This document shows positions 32,100-41,696 of a DNA stretch of 64,000 bases, piece by piece. Under the pieces are notes generated by a model, which did not search any database, was not told where the DNA came from, and worked only from the letters and a program-made list of their open reading frames with translations. The position numbers and the translations under genes are program-made. Location of the stretch: the NCBI RefSeq assembly GCF_000819805.1, contig NZ_CDCE01000035.1, positions 131,047-195,046 on the forward strand, given 5' to 3'. This DNA comes from Aeromonas diversa CDC 2478-85 (GTDB lineage Bacteria; Pseudomonadota; Gammaproteobacteria; Enterobacterales; Aeromonadaceae). Position 1 is the first letter of the stretch. Each line of letters starts with the position of its first letter.

Positions 32100-32124
32100 T
32101 AAAAAAGGGGAGCCTGGGCTCCCC
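32100..32124 (-). terminator. Efflux operon terminator
   Basis: The 8-bp stem GGGGAGCC/GGCTCCCC is followed by TTTTTT on the minus strand, 25 bp past the end of the RND pump fragment. Confidence 0.88.
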
Positions 32125-32149
32125 TATGGTTTCGGTCGTATGCCGGAGG

Positions 32150-33085
32150 TTAGTGGCTTCCCGCCTTGGCCTTGGGCGGAATTGACTCGTCAAACTCCGG
32201 CAAGGGTTTGTGCTCCGAGGCCAGGTAGGTGTAGATGACCGGCAGCACGAACAGGGTGAAGAGGGTGCCGATGGCCAGCCCCGCCACGATGACGATACCT
32301 ATGCTAAAGCGCTGGGCGGCGCCGGCGCCAGAGGCGTAGAGCAGCGGGATGAGACCGGCGATCATGGCCGCGGTAGTCATCAGGATCGGACGCAGACGCA
32401 CCTTGGCGGCGGCCATCACGGCCTCCATCCGGTTGCGACCGTGCAGCAGCTGCTCCTCCTTGGCCACCTCGCAGATCAGGATGCCGTGCTTGGTAATCAG
32501 GCCAACCAGCGTGATGAGACCTACCTGAGAGTAGATGTTCATGGTCGCCGCGCCCCAGGCCAGGGCGATCAGGGCCCCGCTGATGGCGAGCGGTACCGAC
32601 ACCATGATGACCAGAGGGTCGCGAGCCGATTCGAACTGGATCGCCAGCACCAGGAAGATGATGGCCAGCGCCAGGGCGAAGGTGGCGTAGAGGGCGCTGC
32701 CTTCGGTGACGAACTGGCGTGCTTCGCCCATGTAGTCATAGCGATAGCCCTTGGGCAGCAGCTCCTCGGCCTTGGCATCGAGCCAGCCGATGGCCTCCCC
32801 CATGGTGGCACCCGGCATCAGTACGGCGCCTATGGTAGCCGAGTTGAGCTGGTTGAAGTGGGGCAGGGCACGAGGTTCACCAACCACCTCGATGGTGATG
32901 AGGCTGCCCAGAGGAATGGATTTCCCGTCTGCTGCCCGCACATAGTAACCCTTGATCGACTCGGGATTGAGGCGGTACTTGCGCTCCACCTGAGGGATCA
33001 CCTCGTAGGAGCGGCCATCCAGGTCGATCCGGTTGACGTAGCCGTCAGCCATCATGGTTCCCAGCGTGATACCTATGTCCTGCAT
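32150..33085 (-). CDS. RND efflux permease, C-terminal fragment after frameshift
   Basis: These 311 codons complete the RND pump interrupted upstream. They hold the second half of the periplasmic porter domain and transmembrane helices 7-12 (FALALAIIFLVLAIQFES onward). The first ATG (33085) has no ribosome site and lies inside the conserved run GITMQDIGITLG, so this is the tail of a broken gene, not a separate one. The intact product would be about 1,026 residues. Confidence 0.75.
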   Translation of the reverse strand: MQDIGITLGTMMADGYVNRIDLDGRSYEVIPQVERKYRLNPESIKGYYVRAADGKSIPLGSLITIEVVGEPRALPHFNQLNSATIGAVLMPGATMGEAIGWLDAKAEELLPKGYRYDYMGEARQFVTEGSALYATFALALAIIFLVLAIQFESARDPLVIMVSVPLAISGALIALAWGAATMNIYSQVGLITLVGLITKHGILICEVAKEEQLLHGRNRMEAVMAAAKVRLRPILMTTAAMIAGLIPLLYASGAGAAQRFSIGIVIVAGLAIGTLFTLFVLPVIYTYLASEHKPLPEFDESIPPKAKAGSH

Positions 33086-35232
33086 GGTGATGCCGTAGGC
33101 CCCGCCTTGTCCTTGTCGATCTTGATCTTCATGGTGGCGGAGTCGTAGTTCAGATCCAGGGTCGAGTAGACGAAGCGACCGCTCCCCTGTACCGCTGCCA
33201 GCATCTCGCTTGCCACCTGATAGAGGCTCTCGAAGTGGTTCGGCGTGGTGATGACGAACTGCACCGGCAGGCCGCTCGAGGCACCAGGAAGCTCGGGGAA
33301 CTGGAAGGTGGTGATCGACATGCCGGGCACGTCCTGCACCAGTCCGGCGACCCGGTCCAATACCTCCTTCTGACTGGCGTCACGCTGGCTCCAGGGCACC
33401 ATGGACGCGATGCCGAAGGCCTGGTTGGAGTCAAACACCCCGGAGAAGACCTGAGAGAAGGCCACTTCAGGTTGTTCGTCGAGCACCTTGTTCACCTGCT
33501 CCATGGTGCCCTGGATGTAGTCCAGGTTGGCGTTGGAGGGGGCGGTCCCCAGCACCGCCATCACCCCTTTATCCTCGCTCGGAGCCAGTTCGCTCGGGAT
33601 GAACTTGAACAGCAGTGGCAGGCTGGCAAAGACGATGACGGCAAAGGTCACGATCACGATGCGCTTGTGCATGATGGCGTGCAGCATGGCGTCATAGCGG
33701 GCCGTCATGCGATCCAGCAGGTGGTGAACCTTGCTCTCGAACTTGCCCGGCGCCTCGTTGGCCTTGAGCATCTTGGAGCACATCATGGGTGAGAGGGTCA
33801 GTGCCACCACGCCGGAGACAAACACGGCACCCGCCAGGGTCAGGGCGAACTCCTTGAACAGGGATCCGGTGATCCCTCCCATCAGGGCGATCGGCGCGTA
33901 CACGGCGGCCAGGGTCAGGGTCATGGCGATAACCGGGACGGCAATCTCGCGGGTGCCTATGATGGCGGCGCGGAACGGGTCCTCGCCCTCCTTGACGTGA
34001 CGATCCACGTTCTCCAGCACCACGATGGCGTCATCCACCACCAGGCCGATGGCCAGCACCATGGCGAGCAGCGTCATCAGGTTGATGGAGAAGTCGAACA
34101 TCTGCATCACCATCACCACGCCGATCAGGCTGAGGGGAATGGTGATGATGGGGATCAGTACGGCACGGAAGGAGCCGAGGAACAGGGTGATCACCACCAG
34201 AACGATGAGGGCCGCCTCGACGATGGTCTTGATAACCTCGTGGATCGACTCGTTGATCGCGACCGTGGAGTCATAGAGGACGTTGGACTCCATGGTGCTC
34301 GGCATGTTGCGCTTGAGCTCCGGCAGCAGCTCCAGCACATCGTGGGCGATGTTGATCGGGTTGGCGGTCGGCGCGGCGTTGACGGCCAGCACCACGGCCT
34401 CACGGCCGTTGGCGGTGGCGCGATAGACGTCGTGGCTCTTCTCCATGGTCACCCTGGCGATGTCGGCCAGGCGGATCACCTTGCTGTCGCGGGTGGCGAC
34501 CACCAGGCGCTTGAGCTCCTCGGTATCATTGACCTGAGTCTCGGCGTTACCGTTGTAGAGGGTGAAATAGCCGATGGCCTGACCGGTGGCCGACTGATAG
34601 TTGTTGCTGTTGAGCACGCCCATCACGTCGGCGGCGGTCAGGTTGAAGGCCGCCATCTTGGCCGGATCCAGCCACACCCGCAGGGCGTACTTGGTGCCGC
34701 CGTACATGTCGACCTTGGAGACCCCGCCGACGGTGAAGAGCTGGGGCTTGATGACCCGCTCAAGATAGTCGGTGATCTGACTGGCGTTGAGCTCCGGACT
34801 GGTGAAGCCGATGTAAAGCACCGCCGTGGTCGAGCCGGTGGACATGGTGACCGAGGGGTCTTCCGACTCCTTCGGCAGTTGGGAGCGTACCGAGTTAACC
34901 TTGGCCAGAATATCGGACAGGGCAGCGTTCGGGTCGGTGTTGAGCTTCATGTATGCCGTGATGGTGGAGCTACCCAACTGGGTCGACGAGGTCATGAAGT
35001 CGATGTTGTCGGCCTGGGCGACGGCCTGCTCCAGTGGCTGGGTGATAAACCCCTGGATCAGGTCGGCACTGGCGCCGTAATAGCTGGTGCTGACCGTGAC
35101 GACCGTGTTGGTCATCTCCGGGTACTCGCGCACCTGCATCTTGAAGATGGCCTGCAGTCCCAGCAGCGCGATCAGAAAACTGATCGAGATCGCCAGGATG
35201 GGGCGCTTGATGAATATGTCGGTAAAACGCAT
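33073..35232 (-). pseudogene. RND efflux permease (HAE1 type), frameshifted
   Basis: This inner-membrane proton-drug antiporter of the AcrB/MexF class encodes 719 residues before a premature stop. The N-terminus (MRFTDIFIKRPILAISIS), porter domain and helices 1-7 are intact, including the proton-relay pair in LAIGLVVDDAIVVLEN. After KIDKDKAG the frame slips. The minus strand has four G where five would restore AYGITMQDIG and join the next fragment; the C run lies at 33100-33103. Either the gene is inactive, or the run is phase-variable or misread. It is preceded by its adaptor gene (15 bp) and a TetR gene. An outer-membrane partner is not encoded nearby. Confidence 0.82.
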
Positions 35233-35247
35233 CTGTCTCTCCGCGTG

Positions 35248-36381
35248 TTACAGCATGGGGGTTTGTGTCGGGACAGCAAGCCCCTTGTCGTCCACGATCT
35301 TCACCCTGGCGCCGTTGCTCAAACGTACCTGGCCAGACATGACCACTTCGTCGCCGGCCTGGATGCCAGAGACCACATGGGCATCGTTACCCTTGCGCTC
35401 GTTTACCCTGACCACGACCTGCTCGGCCCGTTTGACCTTGACCGCGTTGCCTTCCTTGTCCTGTTCCTCGCTCTCGCGCACCACATAGACGTTTTCGCCG
35501 TAGAGGGTGAAAGAGATGGCTGTCTGGGGCAGCACTATCTGTTGCTCGATGGCGGGCAACAGGATGCTGGCGCGGGCAAACATGCCGGAGCGCAGCTGGC
35601 CATCGTTATTGGGGATGTCGGCTTGCACCTGGATCAGACCGCTCTGGTAGTTAACGGCGGGTTCGATGGCGCTGATATGACCCTTGAACGGGCGGCTCGG
35701 GTAGGAATCGACGTTGATCAGGATGGGCTGCTGCAGATGGATGCGGGAGATATCGGTCTGCGGCACGGTGAAGCGCAGGCGCATCACGCTGGTGTCCTCG
35801 AGACGCACTATGTCGTTACCCGGCTGCAGATACTGGCCGAGGAAGACGTTGCGCAGACCCACCACGCCGGCAAACGGGGCACGGACCTCACGGCGGGCGA
35901 TGGTGGATTTCAGGCTCTCGATGTCCGCCAGCAGCGACTTGTAGGTGGCCTCGGAGTCATCCAGCTGATCCTGCGAGATAGAGCCCTTGGCCAATAGGTT
36001 GCGATAGCGCTCGTACTTGGCCTTGGCGGCGGGCAGCTTGGCCAGGGAGGCGCTCAAATTGGCCTTCTCGACGCTGGCATCCAGGCTCAACAGCAGCTGG
36101 TCGGCCTTGACGTTCTGACCCGACTCGAAGCTGATGGTATCTATGGTTCCCGACTGTTCGGTGGTGAGGGTCACCCCCTGATTGGGTTCGATAAAGCCGA
36201 TCGCCTCTATGGTCGGTACCCAGGCCTCTGTAGTGACCTTGTGCACCGTCACCGGAAATTCGGGTTCTGGCCGGTTTGCCATGAAGTTGGCAATCATCTT
36301 CTGTTTGAACAGATTGAAACCGATCACGCTGCCAAACAGGGCCAGCGCGATGAGCAACATGATGCCCATCCACTTTTTCAT
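35248..36381 (-). CDS. RND efflux periplasmic adaptor (MFP)
   Basis: This 377-residue HlyD/AcrA-type adaptor has one N-terminal membrane anchor (MGIMLLIALALFGSVIGF). The lipoyl half motifs follow (TTEQSGTIDTISFESGQNVK and VRAPFAGVVGLRNVFLGQYL), with a coiled-coil hairpin around 105-165 between them and beta-barrel and membrane-proximal domains after. It bridges the RND pump to an outer-membrane channel. It is the second gene of tetR-adaptor-pump, 24 bp after tetR. Confidence 0.92.
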   Translation of the reverse strand: MKKWMGIMLLIALALFGSVIGFNLFKQKMIANFMANRPEPEFPVTVHKVTTEAWVPTIEAIGFIEPNQGVTLTTEQSGTIDTISFESGQNVKADQLLLSLDASVEKANLSASLAKLPAAKAKYERYRNLLAKGSISQDQLDDSEATYKSLLADIESLKSTIARREVRAPFAGVVGLRNVFLGQYLQPGNDIVRLEDTSVMRLRFTVPQTDISRIHLQQPILINVDSYPSRPFKGHISAIEPAVNYQSGLIQVQADIPNNDGQLRSGMFARASILLPAIEQQIVLPQTAISFTLYGENVYVVRESEEQDKEGNAVKVKRAEQVVVRVNERKGNDAHVVSGIQAGDEVVMSGQVRLSNGARVKIVDDKGLAVPTQTPML

Positions 36382-36405
36382 GAGCTCTCACTCCTGGGGG
36401 TTAAG

Positions 36406-36963
36406 TTAAGGAACCAAAATGGCTCGCCAGCTGGCGAGAATGATCGTATTGATTTGCTGCTCGTTGATGCGGGGATCCTGCAGACGAGCCAGTTGGGCAA
36501 TGTGTACCACCGAGTCCAGGCTCAAGGCGCTGAGCAGGCGCGGGGGCAGGTCGATAAACAGGCCCTGGATGCGCCCTTGTTCGAAGAAGTCGAGAATGGG
36601 TTGCCACAGGTCCCACACATCCAGCTCGATCTCGGGGTAGTTGGGGGAGGCCTCATACTGCGCCTTGCAGCGCAGGGCGTCGGGATCCTCGCTTAACACC
36701 CTGAACGCATTCAGCCAGAGTCGGCGGTACTGCTCGAAAGGGGGTTGGCTGGGGTCCTGGTCGGCCAGGATAATCGCCAACGCCTGAATATGGACGTGGC
36801 GGTGGAGCTGGCGCAACAGATCGTCTTTATCGCTGAAGTAGCGATAGATAGTTCCTGTTGCCACGGAGGCCTGTTTGGCTACCATAGACATGGAGAGCCC
36901 GTGAAAGCCCTTCTCTGCCAACAACTCCTGAGTGGCTTGAAAGATACGCTCGCGTTTGTCCAT
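36406..36963 (-). CDS. TetR-family repressor of the efflux operon
   Basis: This 185-residue regulator has a standard TetR helix-turn-helix (residues 5-50, ending ATGTIYRYFSDKDDLL) and a helical ligand domain. It heads the operon with the adaptor and pump. A strong palindrome lies 8 bp upstream of its start codon, so it probably represses itself and the whole operon until a pump substrate binds. Confidence 0.9.
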   Translation of the reverse strand: MDKRERIFQATQELLAEKGFHGLSMSMVAKQASVATGTIYRYFSDKDDLLRQLHRHVHIQALAIILADQDPSQPPFEQYRRLWLNAFRVLSEDPDALRCKAQYEASPNYPEIELDVWDLWQPILDFFEQGRIQGLFIDLPPRLLSALSLDSVVHIAQLARLQDPRINEQQINTIILASWRAILVP

Positions 36964-36971
36964 GATGCCAG

Positions 36972-36999
36972 CCTAGAATGAACGTTCATTCATTCTAGG
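36972..36999. promoter_or_regulatory. TetR-type operator
   Basis: This is a nested inverted repeat. The inner 16-bp perfect palindrome is GAATGAACGTTCATTC (36976-36991), and the outer repeat is CCTAGAATG (36972-36980) with CATTCTAGG (36991-36999). The TGAACGTTCA core is typical of TetR/AcrR operators. Placement just before the regulator start fits autorepression. Confidence 0.8.
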
Positions 37000-37132
37000 T
37001 GGGGCGTCAAACATGTCAAGCCGTAACGAGGAGCGAAACTGAGTGTTCGGCGGCTATTTTGGCGGTTTTTGTCTATCGCGTGTGCGTTGTGTTGCAAAAA
37101 GCAGCAGTCGCATGAGTGAAAGAAAAAAAAGC

Positions 37133-37161
37133 TGGACAGGATAGGGGGGCGTCATTAATAT
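37133..37161 (+). promoter_or_regulatory. tRNA operon promoter
   Basis: A -35 TGGACA (37133-37138) and a -10 TAATAT (37156-37161) are spaced by exactly 17 bp. They are followed by a GC-rich discriminator (TGCGCCCCG), the mark of stringently controlled stable-RNA promoters. It lies about 20 bp before the first tRNA. Confidence 0.75.
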
Positions 37162-37182
37162 TGCGCCCCGTTCGACAGCGTG

Positions 37183-37259
<77 letters not shown>

Positions 37260-37311
37260 TTTATTTAGCGTGCCGTATTGCGGGTGAAGACGTTGTCGAA
37301 TAACAGCAGTG

Positions 37312-37387
37312 GTGGTTGTAGCTCAGTTGGTAGAGTCCCGGATTGTGATTCCGGTTGTCGTGGGTTCGAGTCCCATCAGCCACCCCA
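37312..37387 (+). tRNA. tRNA-His (GTG)
   Basis: The acceptor GTGGTTG pairs with CAGCCAC, the anticodon loop is TTGTGAT (anticodon GTG) and CCA is encoded. The extra 5' G at 37311 opposite the C before CCA is the histidine identity base. Confidence 0.97.
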
Positions 37388-37407
37388 TTATTTTTGCTGT
37401 GCACTGT

Positions 37408-37493
37408 GCGAAGGTGGCGGAATTGGTAGACGCGCTAGCTTCAGGTGTTAGTGCCCCCCGGGCGTGAGGGTTCAAGTCCCTCTCTTCGCACCA
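37408..37493 (+). tRNA. tRNA-Leu (CAG)
   Basis: An 86-base tRNA with the long variable arm of leucine tRNAs. The anticodon loop is TTCAGGT (anticodon CAG), the acceptor GCGAAGG pairs with TCTTCGC, and CCA is encoded. Confidence 0.97.
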
Positions 37494-37504
37494 TATTTCT
37501 GATT

Positions 37505-37523
37505 GACCCTTAAGGGTCTTTTT
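37505..37523 (+). terminator. Hairpin with T run inside the tRNA operon
   Basis: GACCCTTAAGGGTC followed by TTTTT lies between tRNA-Leu and tRNA-Pro. The palindrome has little loop, so it may be a weak terminator or an RNase processing site that lowers tRNA-Pro yield. Confidence 0.5.
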
Positions 37524-37539
37524 GTTTATCTCTCTTCAT

Positions 37540-37616
<77 letters not shown>

Positions 37617-37625
37617 CTTCGTTGT

Positions 37626-37655
37626 AAAACCGGCTATCGAGGCCGGTTTTTTCGT
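37626..37655 (+). terminator. tRNA operon terminator
   Basis: The stem AAAACCGGC/GCCGGTTTT (37626-37634 with 37642-37650) runs into TTTTTTCG, 10 bp after tRNA-Pro. Confidence 0.9.
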
Positions 37656-37788
37656 TTTTACCCTTCCTTGCCTTGTTTCTGCTCCTGCCACATGTGGCTT
37701 CAAACGGACATGACTTAAATCTGTATTACGCTCAAATAGGTTTTCGGCAAGCCACACAAGCGTTGTGCAGTAGACAAGGAAGTTTTCT

Positions 37789-39666
37789 ATGAAGATGTCC
37801 CACAAGATAGGGCTGGCGGCAGCCGGCATCCTCTTTCTGGCCATCAGTACCCTATCCTGGGTGCAGGTCAGTCAGGTCAAATCGACCATGAGTCATCAGG
37901 TGGAGGCAGACATCGGTGAGACCAGCGATGCGCTGGCTCGGCAGATCGAGAACTGGCTTGGCAGCAAGCTGGCTCTGATCGACATGATGTCGCAACAGAT
38001 CGATGGCGAGTTTACCCCGGAGAGAATCCAGGCCACCTTCGATACTCCCTTGCTCAAGCAGGAGTTTCTGCTGATTTTTGGCGGGCTCGATAGCGACGGG
38101 AAGCGGATCACCAACAACCAGAGTTGGGATCCCCCCAACTGGGATGCCCGGCAGCGCCCCTGGTACGGGGTGGCCAAGGCCGGCAACCAGGCCATCTTGA
38201 CCGAGCCCTATCCTGATGCAGCCAGTGGCGAGATCCTGATTTCGGCGGTGGCCAAGCTGACCAACAAGGGGCAGTTCATGGGAGCCTTTGGGGGCGATCT
38301 CAGCCTCAAGACGGTATCGGATGCGCTGAATACCGCCAGCTTCAATGGCGCCGGTTACGCCTTCCTGCTGGCTGGGAATGGCAATATCGTCTCCCATCCC
38401 GACAATCAGTGGAACGGTAAGAGTTATACCGAACTGCTGGGGGCGCGGGCACCGCTCGAGAAAAATTTTACGACCATAGAGCATGCCGGTCATGAGCTGA
38501 TGCTCTCGTTTACCCCCCTGCGCAATCTGAAAGGGGTGGACTGGTATATCGGTGTCGTCCTCGATGCTGAGAAGGTCAATGCGGCGGCATCGGCGGTACA
38601 GGCCAGGGCGATGGTGGGTATTATCATCGGTGTTGTGGTCAGCCTGCTCCTGCTCGGGATGCTCACCAAGGCGCTGCTGCATCCTCTCGATGCCCTGAGT
38701 GGTTCGCTGCAAGAGATGAACCGGGGTGAGGGCGATTTGACCCGGCGCCTGCCGGATCGCAGCCAGGATGAGTTTGGTCTGGTTGCCCGGGAGTTCAACG
38801 GTTTTGTCGGTTATCTACAGGAACTCATCAGCGATGTGATGTTCAGTGCGACCCAGATAAAGGGCAGCTGCCAGCAGACATCGGACGAGGCGTATATGGC
38901 AGCCGACCGCCTGCAGCAACAGTTACAGGAGCTGGACCAGCTGGCGACGGCCATGAACGAGATGGCCTCGACCGCCAGCGAGGTGGCGCAGCATGCCCAG
39001 GCAGCAGCCCATGCCGCCAATGCCGCCAATGACGAGACCGAGCAGGGGGTCACTGTGGTATCTCGATCTACCTCGGCCATTCAGCGGCTTGCCGACGAGA
39101 TGGAGCAGACCGGCGCTGCCGTGAATGATCTGGCCCGTTTCAGCCAAAATATCGAGTCAATTCTGTCGGTTATCACCAGTATCGCCGAGCAGACCAATCT
39201 GCTGGCCCTCAATGCGGCGATCGAAGCTGCACGAGCCGGGGAGTCTGGACGCGGGTTTGCCGTCGTGGCCGACGAGGTGCGCTCACTGGCCTCCCGTACC
39301 CAGCAGTCGACCCGCGAGATCCGCGAGATGATCGACCAACTTCAGGTGGGGGTGCGGCAGACCGAAGAGAAGATGCGGATGAGTCGTGACATCGCCAGCC
39401 AAACGGCCCAGGATGCTCAGGAAGCCAATGAGGTGTTGGGGCGGATCCGTGATGCGATCAGTCAGATCAACGACATGAACCTGCAGATTGCCGCCGCCGC
39501 CGAGGAGCAAAGCTCGACCACGGAGGAGATCAATCGCAACACCACCAACATTAGGGACATCAGCCAAGAGGTGTCGCAGGGGGCCGAGCAGCAGGCGCAG
39601 CACTGTCTCGCCATGACGCAGCAAATCGAGCAACAACTGGCTCTGTTGGGACGTTTCCGGGTCTAA
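37789..39666 (+). CDS. Methyl-accepting chemotaxis protein with dCache sensor
   Basis: This 625-residue chemoreceptor has TM1 at about 7-28, a periplasmic double-Cache domain (35-270), TM2 (about 275-298, [17 protein letters not shown]), a HAMP domain and a long signalling coiled coil. The conserved tip is [19 protein letters not shown]. The sensor has the dCache pocket pattern [10 protein letters not shown] with a later aspartate in YPDAASG; this resembles the amino-acid-binding signature, except that the first aromatic is Trp, not Tyr. No C-terminal CheR-docking pentapeptide is present. Its ligand is unknown. It starts about 130 bp after the tRNA terminator. Confidence 0.93.
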   Translation: MKMSHKIGLAAAGILFLAISTLSWVQVSQVKSTMSHQVEADIGETSDALARQIENWLGSKLALIDMMSQQIDGEFTPERIQATFDTPLLKQEFLLIFGGLDSDGKRITNNQSWDPPNWDARQRPWYGVAKAGNQAILTEPYPDAASGEILISAVAKLTNKGQFMGAFGGDLSLKTVSDALNTASFNGAGYAFLLAGNGNIVSHPDNQWNGKSYTELLGARAPLEKNFTTIEHAGHELMLSFTPLRNLKGVDWYIGVVLDAEKVNAAASAVQARAMVGIIIGVVVSLLLLGMLTKALLHPLDALSGSLQEMNRGEGDLTRRLPDRSQDEFGLVAREFNGFVGYLQELISDVMFSATQIKGSCQQTSDEAYMAADRLQQQLQELDQLATAMNEMASTASEVAQHAQAAAHAANAANDETEQGVTVVSRSTSAIQRLADEMEQTGAAVNDLARFSQNIESILSVITSIAEQTNLLALNAAIEAARAGESGRGFAVVADEVRSLASRTQQSTREIREMIDQLQVGVRQTEEKMRMSRDIASQTAQDAQEANEVLGRIRDAISQINDMNLQIAAAAEEQSSTTEEINRNTTNIRDISQEVSQGAEQQAQHCLAMTQQIEQQLALLGRFRV

Positions 39667-39767
39667 ACGGTCACGTTTGTTTACATTTCCTCCCTTGGTC
39701 CCGAGGGGGGAAATGATATAACTCAAGCTTTCCGGCATCGCGCCGGCGTGGTTCAGGCTTGATCATA

Positions 39768-40241
39768 ATGACTACTACCTATCTTCGTTTTGGGATGAGC
39801 CTGGGCTCTTCCCTCATGTTGGCGGCCTGTGCCTGGCAGCCACCGACCCAGGATCTCGTAAATCCCTATCTACATGAAGGCGAGATCGTCGCACCGGCAG
39901 GGCCGAGTGTGCGGACCAGTGCCGGGTTTTGTCTCGAGCCATTGGCGCAGGGGGGCGTGGTGACCCAGCGCTGCTATAGTGACCCCGTGACACAACTGGT
40001 CTGGTGGCAGGGGCAGCTGCGTAGTGGTGAACGCTGTCTGGACCATAATGGCGGGCTCCTGAGGCTGACCCACTGCGATCAGGCCCTGCGTTGGGTCTGG
40101 CGTCTCGGTAGCCTGCAGGCGTCCAACACCAAGCAGTGCCTGGATGTAGCGGGTAATCGCAATCGAGAAGGTACACCGCTACGGCTGGCCGACTGTTACG
40201 GTGGTGCCAATCAGAATTTCTCGCTCGGGGAGGCAGGATGA
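39768..40241 (+). CDS. Lipoprotein with ricin-B type beta-trefoil lectin domain
   Basis: This 157-residue lipoprotein (lipobox LMLAAC, Cys21) has its C-terminal half shaped as ricin-B repeats: KQCLDVAGNRNREGTPLRL then CYGGANQNF. The first lobe is diverged. Ricin-B domains bind galactose-type or other sugars. It overlaps the next gene by four bases (ATGA), and that gene encodes a second lectin lipoprotein, so they are made together. ATG 39768 is chosen over a TTG three codons upstream. Confidence 0.75.
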   Translation: MTTTYLRFGMSLGSSLMLAACAWQPPTQDLVNPYLHEGEIVAPAGPSVRTSAGFCLEPLAQGGVVTQRCYSDPVTQLVWWQGQLRSGERCLDHNGGLLRLTHCDQALRWVWRLGSLQASNTKQCLDVAGNRNREGTPLRLADCYGGANQNFSLGEAG

Positions 40242-40777
40242 AGCGTCCCTCTCCCTTGATTGCCGCTTGTCTTTCCCTTTCTCTGGGAGGGTGTCAGAGC
40301 CTGGATGCCAGTGATCTCTTGCTGGGGGCCGTGGTGGTCGGCGCCATCGGGGCCGCCGTTTATTACGATCAGAAGCAGGAGAAGAAGGATCGCCGTGAGC
40401 GAGAAAAGGGTGGCTCAATCGTCGCAAGCAACGGCAAGTGCCTCGATATCGCCGGCGGGGTGCGCCAGGGGAATCGGCTACAGCTATGGGAGTGCCACGG
40501 TGGAGAAAACCAGCGTTTTCGTCTCGACGGCGAGCGCGTGCGCGTGGGGGACAAGTGTCTCGATGTCGCGGGGGATCGGCGTGAACCGGGGGCCAGGGTG
40601 GTTGCCTGGGAATGCCACGACGGCAGTAACCAGCAGTGGCGGCGCGAGCGCGACCGGCTGATAAGCCGCAGCAGCGGCCTTTGCCTCGATGTCGCTCAGG
40701 GGCGAAATGACAACGGCACGCCGCTCATCCTGTGGCAGTGCCATGGCCGGGACAATCAGCGTTTTCGTTGGCAATAA
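40238..40777 (+). CDS. Lipoprotein with three ricin-B lectin repeats
   Basis: This 179-residue lipoprotein (lipobox LSLGGC, Cys19) carries a glycine-rich hydrophobic stretch (LLLGAVVVGAIGAAVYY) that could insert in a membrane, then a charged linker. A complete beta-trefoil of three repeats follows, each with CLD and a QxW-like end: ENQRFR, NQQWRR and NQRFRW. It probably binds carbohydrate at the envelope. It is translationally coupled to the preceding lectin lipoprotein. The physiological target is unknown; peptidoglycan, LPS or host glycans are all possible. Confidence 0.8.
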   Translation: MKRPSPLIAACLSLSLGGCQSLDASDLLLGAVVVGAIGAAVYYDQKQEKKDRREREKGGSIVASNGKCLDIAGGVRQGNRLQLWECHGGENQRFRLDGERVRVGDKCLDVAGDRREPGARVVAWECHDGSNQQWRRERDRLISRSSGLCLDVAQGRNDNGTPLILWQCHGRDNQRFRWQ

Positions 40778-40780
40778 CGA

Positions 40781-40806
40781 CAAGGGGAACCGCAGGGTTC
40801 CCCTTG
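40781..40806. terminator. Shared hairpin between the lectin pair and yigL
   Basis: An 11-bp perfect stem (40781-40791 with 40796-40806) lies between the convergent genes. No T run is present on either strand. Confidence 0.6.
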
Positions 40807-40810
40807 TGCA

Positions 40811-41605
40811 TTAGCGTGCGAAGCAGCGCTCGAGGTAGTGAGCGACCCCATCCTCGTCCGAGGTGAGGGTGCGCTGGTGGTGCGGCAGTGCGTTGAGAAG
40901 ACGATCGTGGGCGTTGCCCATCACCACCCCGTGACCGACCATGCTGAGCATCTCGAAGTCGTTCATGCCGTCGCCAAAGGCGATGGCCTGCTCCAGGTTC
41001 AGGCCGTTTTGCTCCAGCACCGCCTTGACGGCACTCCCCTTGTTGACCTCGCCGTGCATCACTTCGAGGCAGTCGGGCAGGGAGAAGGTGACGTGCAGCA
41101 ACTGGCCGTAGCGGGCCTTGAGACCTTGCTCGATCTCCACCAGCTTCTCATGCTCGCCGATATAGAACACCTTATTGACCCTATCGAGGGGGTGGCTGGC
41201 GAGATCCACCTTGCGGTAGCTGAAGCCCGACTCGTGATGGAATTGCAGCAGCCAGGGCATCTCTGCCTCGACCAGCCACTCCTCCCCGTAGTAAACGTTC
41301 AGGTGGATGTCGCTGTCGCGCTCCAGGGTGACCAGTTCGCGTGCGATGTCGGCTGCAATCGTCTGGTTGAATACCAACTGGTCTTGCTTGTCGTGGACCA
41401 CGGCACCGTTGGAGGTGATGAGGTAGATATCGAGCCCCAGGGTGTCGCGAATGTGGCGCACGTCCACATAGTGGCGGCCTGTGGCCATCACGAACTTGAC
41501 CCCTTGCTGCACCAGATTGTGCAGGGTGGCGCGAGTGCGTGCGGAGATCTGATGGGCACTGTTGAGCAGGGTTCCGTCGAGATCGGATACAACGACCTTA
41601 TACAT
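40811..41605 (-). CDS. yigL: HAD-IIB phosphatase YigL
   Basis: This 264-residue Cof-type HAD phosphatase is close to E. coli YigL (266 aa), which dephosphorylates pyridoxal phosphate and sugar phosphates. Motif I is SDLDGTLLN, motif II is in TSNGA and motif IV is AFGDGMNDFEML. The start at 41605 is preferred over the adjacent 41608 because GAGG then lies five bases upstream. As in E. coli, it follows pldB. Confidence 0.88.
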   Translation of the reverse strand: MYKVVVSDLDGTLLNSAHQISARTRATLHNLVQQGVKFVMATGRHYVDVRHIRDTLGLDIYLITSNGAVVHDKQDQLVFNQTIAADIARELVTLERDSDIHLNVYYGEEWLVEAEMPWLLQFHHESGFSYRKVDLASHPLDRVNKVFYIGEHEKLVEIEQGLKARYGQLLHVTFSLPDCLEVMHGEVNKGSAVKAVLEQNGLNLEQAIAFGDGMNDFEMLSMVGHGVVMGNAHDRLLNALPHHQRTLTSDEDGVAHYLERCFAR

Positions 41606-41696
41606 CATCACCTCGGGGTTACGAATGAAAGCGGGAGCAGTGTACAGCAACCGCTCCCGCCACCCCATTTATTTAGCAGCCCAAAAAATAGGCGGA

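Noticed and set aside
32150..35232. Programmed ribosomal frameshifting in the RND gene
   Set aside because: No slippery heptamer or downstream stimulatory structure was evident, and RND pumps are not known to use frameshifting. A base loss or sequencing error is simpler.
33997..35997. 666-codon open frame antisense to the RND pump and adaptor
   Set aside because: It has the His- and Gly-rich composition typical of antisense frames and spans two real genes.
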